Both the position numbers and the translations under genes were made by a program. Under the pieces are notes generated by a model, which was given only the letters and a program-made list of their open reading frames with translations, was not told the origin of the DNA and ran no database searches. Positions 14,632 through 16,330 of a DNA stretch of 16,330 bases are shown piece after piece. Origin of the DNA: Planctomycetaceae bacterium. GTDB lineage: Bacteria; Planctomycetota; Planctomycetia; Pirellulales; Thermoguttaceae. The DNA is taken from contig JAISJZ010000341.1 in NCBI GenBank assembly GCA_031261125.1, forward strand, positions 1 through 16,330. Reading direction: 5' to 3'. The stretch's first letter is position 1. Each line of letters begins with the position of its first letter.

Positions 14632-14633
14632 TA

Positions 14634-14836
14634 ATTACGATAAAACTAAATAAACAGAAACTATAGTAAATTGACAATACCATTTTTTTGTTTCCGCTCC
14701 AAACAAATTCAGTTTTCACAACTGCCCGGCATATTTTTCTTCAAGCGGAATACCTCCCTTCACCGATACACAGATAGAGGAGTATTTTTCTCTTCCAAAA
14801 ACCGCAAAGCGAGAACCATCAACAGAGGAATTGTCA
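14634..14836 (+). promoter_or_regulatory. AT-rich leader before the small secreted protein, with weak hairpin
   Basis: About 200 bases without a gene. TTGACA at 14671-14676 could be a -35 box but has no good -10 at 16-18 bases. AATACCTCC (14749-14757) can pair, with one bulged C, with GGAGTATT (14779-14786) across a 21-base loop. The T-run TATTTTTCTC follows directly, so an attenuator or terminator is conceivable. Stem quality is modest. Confidence 0.3.
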
Positions 14837-15160
14837 ATGTTCCGTTCAACACTTTTCGGCGTACTGTTCGCCGCCTTGTTCTTCCTCTATGCCGCATCCG
14901 ATGCAGCAGCACAGCAGGGCTACGGTCGGCAATGGGCGCAAACGTCCAACGTACAGGACTATCAGCGGTTCTATAATTACCCTTACGTTTATTATCCGCA
15001 CAACTACTACTCGCCGGAATACTTCCGAAGCGGACCGGACTTGTACAACCGCTATCCGGCAGAAATGCAGGTACCGGCGTACAACAAGGATTGGATTAAC
15101 TTCTATCCGGCAACGCGGCGGTACCACTCCGGCAATCATTTCCGGCTGGATATTTTTTAA
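14837..15160 (+). CDS. small secreted tyrosine-rich protein
   Basis: 107 residues. A signal peptide of about 25 residues (hydrophobic FGVLFAALFFLYAA, cleavage after DAAA) predicts export. The mature part is rich in Tyr, Asn and Pro (FYNYPYVYYPHNYYSPEY) and ends with a basic-aromatic tail NFYPATRRYHSGNHFRLDIF. No enzyme motif is present. It resembles short planctomycetal secreted proteins of unknown function, sometimes labelled calmodulin-binding; I recall this only loosely. A role in the cell envelope is inference. The ATG at 14837 follows AGAGGAA (14824-14830) at a good distance; the TTG at 14831 is rejected because it would touch the ribosome site. pduL follows after 77 bases on the same strand. 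Confidence 0.75.
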   Translation: MFRSTLFGVLFAALFFLYAASDAAAQQGYGRQWAQTSNVQDYQRFYNYPYVYYPHNYYSPEYFRSGPDLYNRYPAEMQVPAYNKDWINFYPATRRYHSGNHFRLDIF

Positions 15161-15237
15161 CCCGCCGCAAGCGGCTTGGGCTAAATTAAGTGCCGCGTTT
15201 GAACGGAATCATTTTGATTGAATAAGGAATGTTAACA

Positions 15238-15927
15238 ATGCCGCTGCCGCAATTCGATAGAAACATCATTGAAACCATCGTCCGAAGTGTCGTTCTGGAA
15301 CGCTTACGGTGTTCCGGCGGCGCGCGGGAAAGTGTGTTTCCCGTCTCTGCTGTTAAACCGGAACTGGTGGTCAGTATTTCCGCCCGGCATCTGCACTTGA
15401 CGGATGAACACGTCAAGATTCTCTTCGGCAAAGATTCACTGACGAAGATGAAAGACCTGTATCAGGACGGATATTACGCTGCCGAGGAAACGGTAATGGT
15501 TGTCGGTCCCAAACGCCGAATGCTGCCGACAATGCGGGTTCTTGGTCCTACCCGCAAAGAAACCCAAGTAGAGTTGGCGTTCACTGATGCGATTTCGTTG
15601 GGCATCAATCCGCCGGTGCGGGAGAGCGGAAAACTTGACGGCTCACCCGGCTGTGTTCTCGTCGGTCCCAAAGGCGTGGTGCAACTGTCCCAAGGAGTTA
15701 TTCGGGCTGCCCGGCACGTCCATATGAATCCCGATGAAGCCGCATTTTACGGAGTAAAAGACAAGGACTTTATGAAACTGCGGGTCTATGCGAATGATTG
15801 TACGACAACATTCGAGGACGTATTGGTCCGCATCGGCAAAGGACTAAAACTGGAGGTCCATTTGGATACTGATGAAGGCAATGCTGCTGATTTGGAACAC
15901 GCCGATAAAGTCGAGTTGGTTAAATAA
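15238..15927 (+). CDS. pduL: phosphate propanoyltransferase PduL, microcompartment type
   Basis: 229 residues. PduL exchanges CoA for phosphate on acyl-CoA, yielding acyl-phosphate and recycling CoA, usually inside bacterial microcompartments. Two PduL domains are visible. Zinc-binding His pairs are H51/H53 in SARHLHLT and H160/H162 in ARHVHMNPDEA, with H208 in LEVHLD. GPKRRMLPTMRVLGPTRKETQVE and SGKLDGSPGC are typical family blocks. The first about 24 residues (PQFDRNIIETIVRSVVLERLR) form an amphipathic helix followed by a linker, as in encapsulation peptides. The ATG at 15238 is chosen because AAGGA at 15224-15228 is nine bases upstream; the ATG at 15229 touches that site. In planctomycetes such a gene often belongs to fucose/rhamnose microcompartment loci. 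No shell protein is in this window. Confidence 0.93.
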   Translation: MPLPQFDRNIIETIVRSVVLERLRCSGGARESVFPVSAVKPELVVSISARHLHLTDEHVKILFGKDSLTKMKDLYQDGYYAAEETVMVVGPKRRMLPTMRVLGPTRKETQVELAFTDAISLGINPPVRESGKLDGSPGCVLVGPKGVVQLSQGVIRAARHVHMNPDEAAFYGVKDKDFMKLRVYANDCTTTFEDVLVRIGKGLKLEVHLDTDEGNAADLEHADKVELVK

Positions 15928-15978
15928 CATTACGCTGTTTCATTTGGCAACCTCTAATGACTTGCCCTGATTTTTGGT

Positions 15979-16023
15979 ATTGATAAGATAATGGTGTTTT
16001 CCATTTTATCAGCGTCAATTTTT
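15979..16023 (+). terminator. probable terminator after pduL
   Basis: ATTGATAAGATAATGG (15979-15994) can pair with CCATTTTATCAGCGTCAAT (16001-16019) around a TGTTTT loop, with bulges. Five T follow (16019-16023). It lies about 50 bases after the pduL stop. Confidence 0.55.
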
Positions 16024-16330
16024 CGTTATTTCCGGTGCAGCCGAATTTGACCTCCGCCGAAACGAATACAGACAAACTACAGTTTTCCGCAGCGGTTCGC
16101 CAGCAATGTCGATTGGGAAGCGTTTCGCCCCGCCCCCTGTGTTCTGCGAAGTTCTGTCCTGACGGAAAAAAGAAACCGCAATTTCGCTGGATGCTTCACT
16201 GGTCTTGGCGGAGGGGAGTGTTTTCCGTTTAGGGGCGTTTTACGCCGCAGAGTGCAGTTCCGTAACCCTTTGTTTTTCAATGCTTTGCCACCGATTTGCC
16301 TTGTAAAGGCATCGCAAGAGCAGCATGTCC
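16024..16330. other. unassigned stretch at the right edge
   Basis: About 300 bases beyond the terminator with no gene I can support. Short frames exist on both strands (16035-16232 plus, 16077-16280 minus), but their products are Arg/Lys-rich, low in hydrophobic residues and unlike any family I recognise. A small hairpin GCCTTGTAAAGGC is at 16298-16310. No tRNA, RNase P or tmRNA signature was found. Confidence 0.4.

Noticed and set aside
15161..15184. Terminator between the small secreted protein and pduL
   Set aside because: GCCGC/GCGGC can pair, but the loop is only two bases and no T-run follows.
15325..15350. Hairpin GCGGGAAAG…TTTCCCG inside pduL, similar to the terminator at 9481
   Set aside because: It is within the reading frame, in the linker after the N-terminal helix, and the resemblance is short enough to be chance.

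Overview
The window reads as ordinary bacterial chromosome of moderate GC, most likely from a planctomycete and possibly a host- or gut-associated one. This lineage call is inference. It rests on a Tat-exported Gfo/Idh/MocA oxidoreductase, a degenerate AnmK-like protein, a small secreted tyrosine-rich protein, a PduL phosphotransacylase of the bacterial-microcompartment type, a HEAT-repeat protein, and many genes without a Shine-Dalgarno sequence. Canonical TTGACA/TATAAT-like promoters are nevertheless easy to see.

Left part (1-4445): queC (queuosine precursor synthesis) is followed by three secreted hydrolases. Two are close CubicO/class-C-beta-lactamase-like paralogues of identical length. 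The third is an unrelated alpha/beta hydrolase with the same upstream region and signal peptide. The three start codons are exactly 1277 bp apart, as expected from tandem duplication with the crossover inside the signal-peptide region.

Middle (4446-7910): an IS630-type transposase remnant with a frameshift precedes and probably supplies a promoter to a short operon. This operon holds an SpsF-like nucleotidyltransferase, a FabG-like short-chain dehydrogenase overlapping it by 14 bp, and a HEAT-repeat protein. A consensus promoter at the end of the HEAT gene probably drives the Tat-dependent oxidoreductase (7967-9454), which ends at a strong hairpin.

Right part (9455-16330): the degenerate AnmK-like protein converges with, and overlaps by 18 bp, a DUF89/ARMT1-type phosphatase gene. 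That gene diverges from an M24 Xaa-Pro peptidase, followed 2 bp later by aroA. A 348-bp nonautonomous IS5-family element has inserted into the aroA stop codon and turned TAA into TAG. Then come the tyrosine-rich secreted protein and pduL. The last 400 bases hold a probable terminator and sequence I cannot assign.

I see no CRISPR array, tRNA, rRNA or defence system. The most distinctive items are the 1277-bp periodic hydrolase array, the stop-codon-preserving element, the AnmK-like pseudokinase, and the PduL that hints at a microcompartment locus beyond the right edge.
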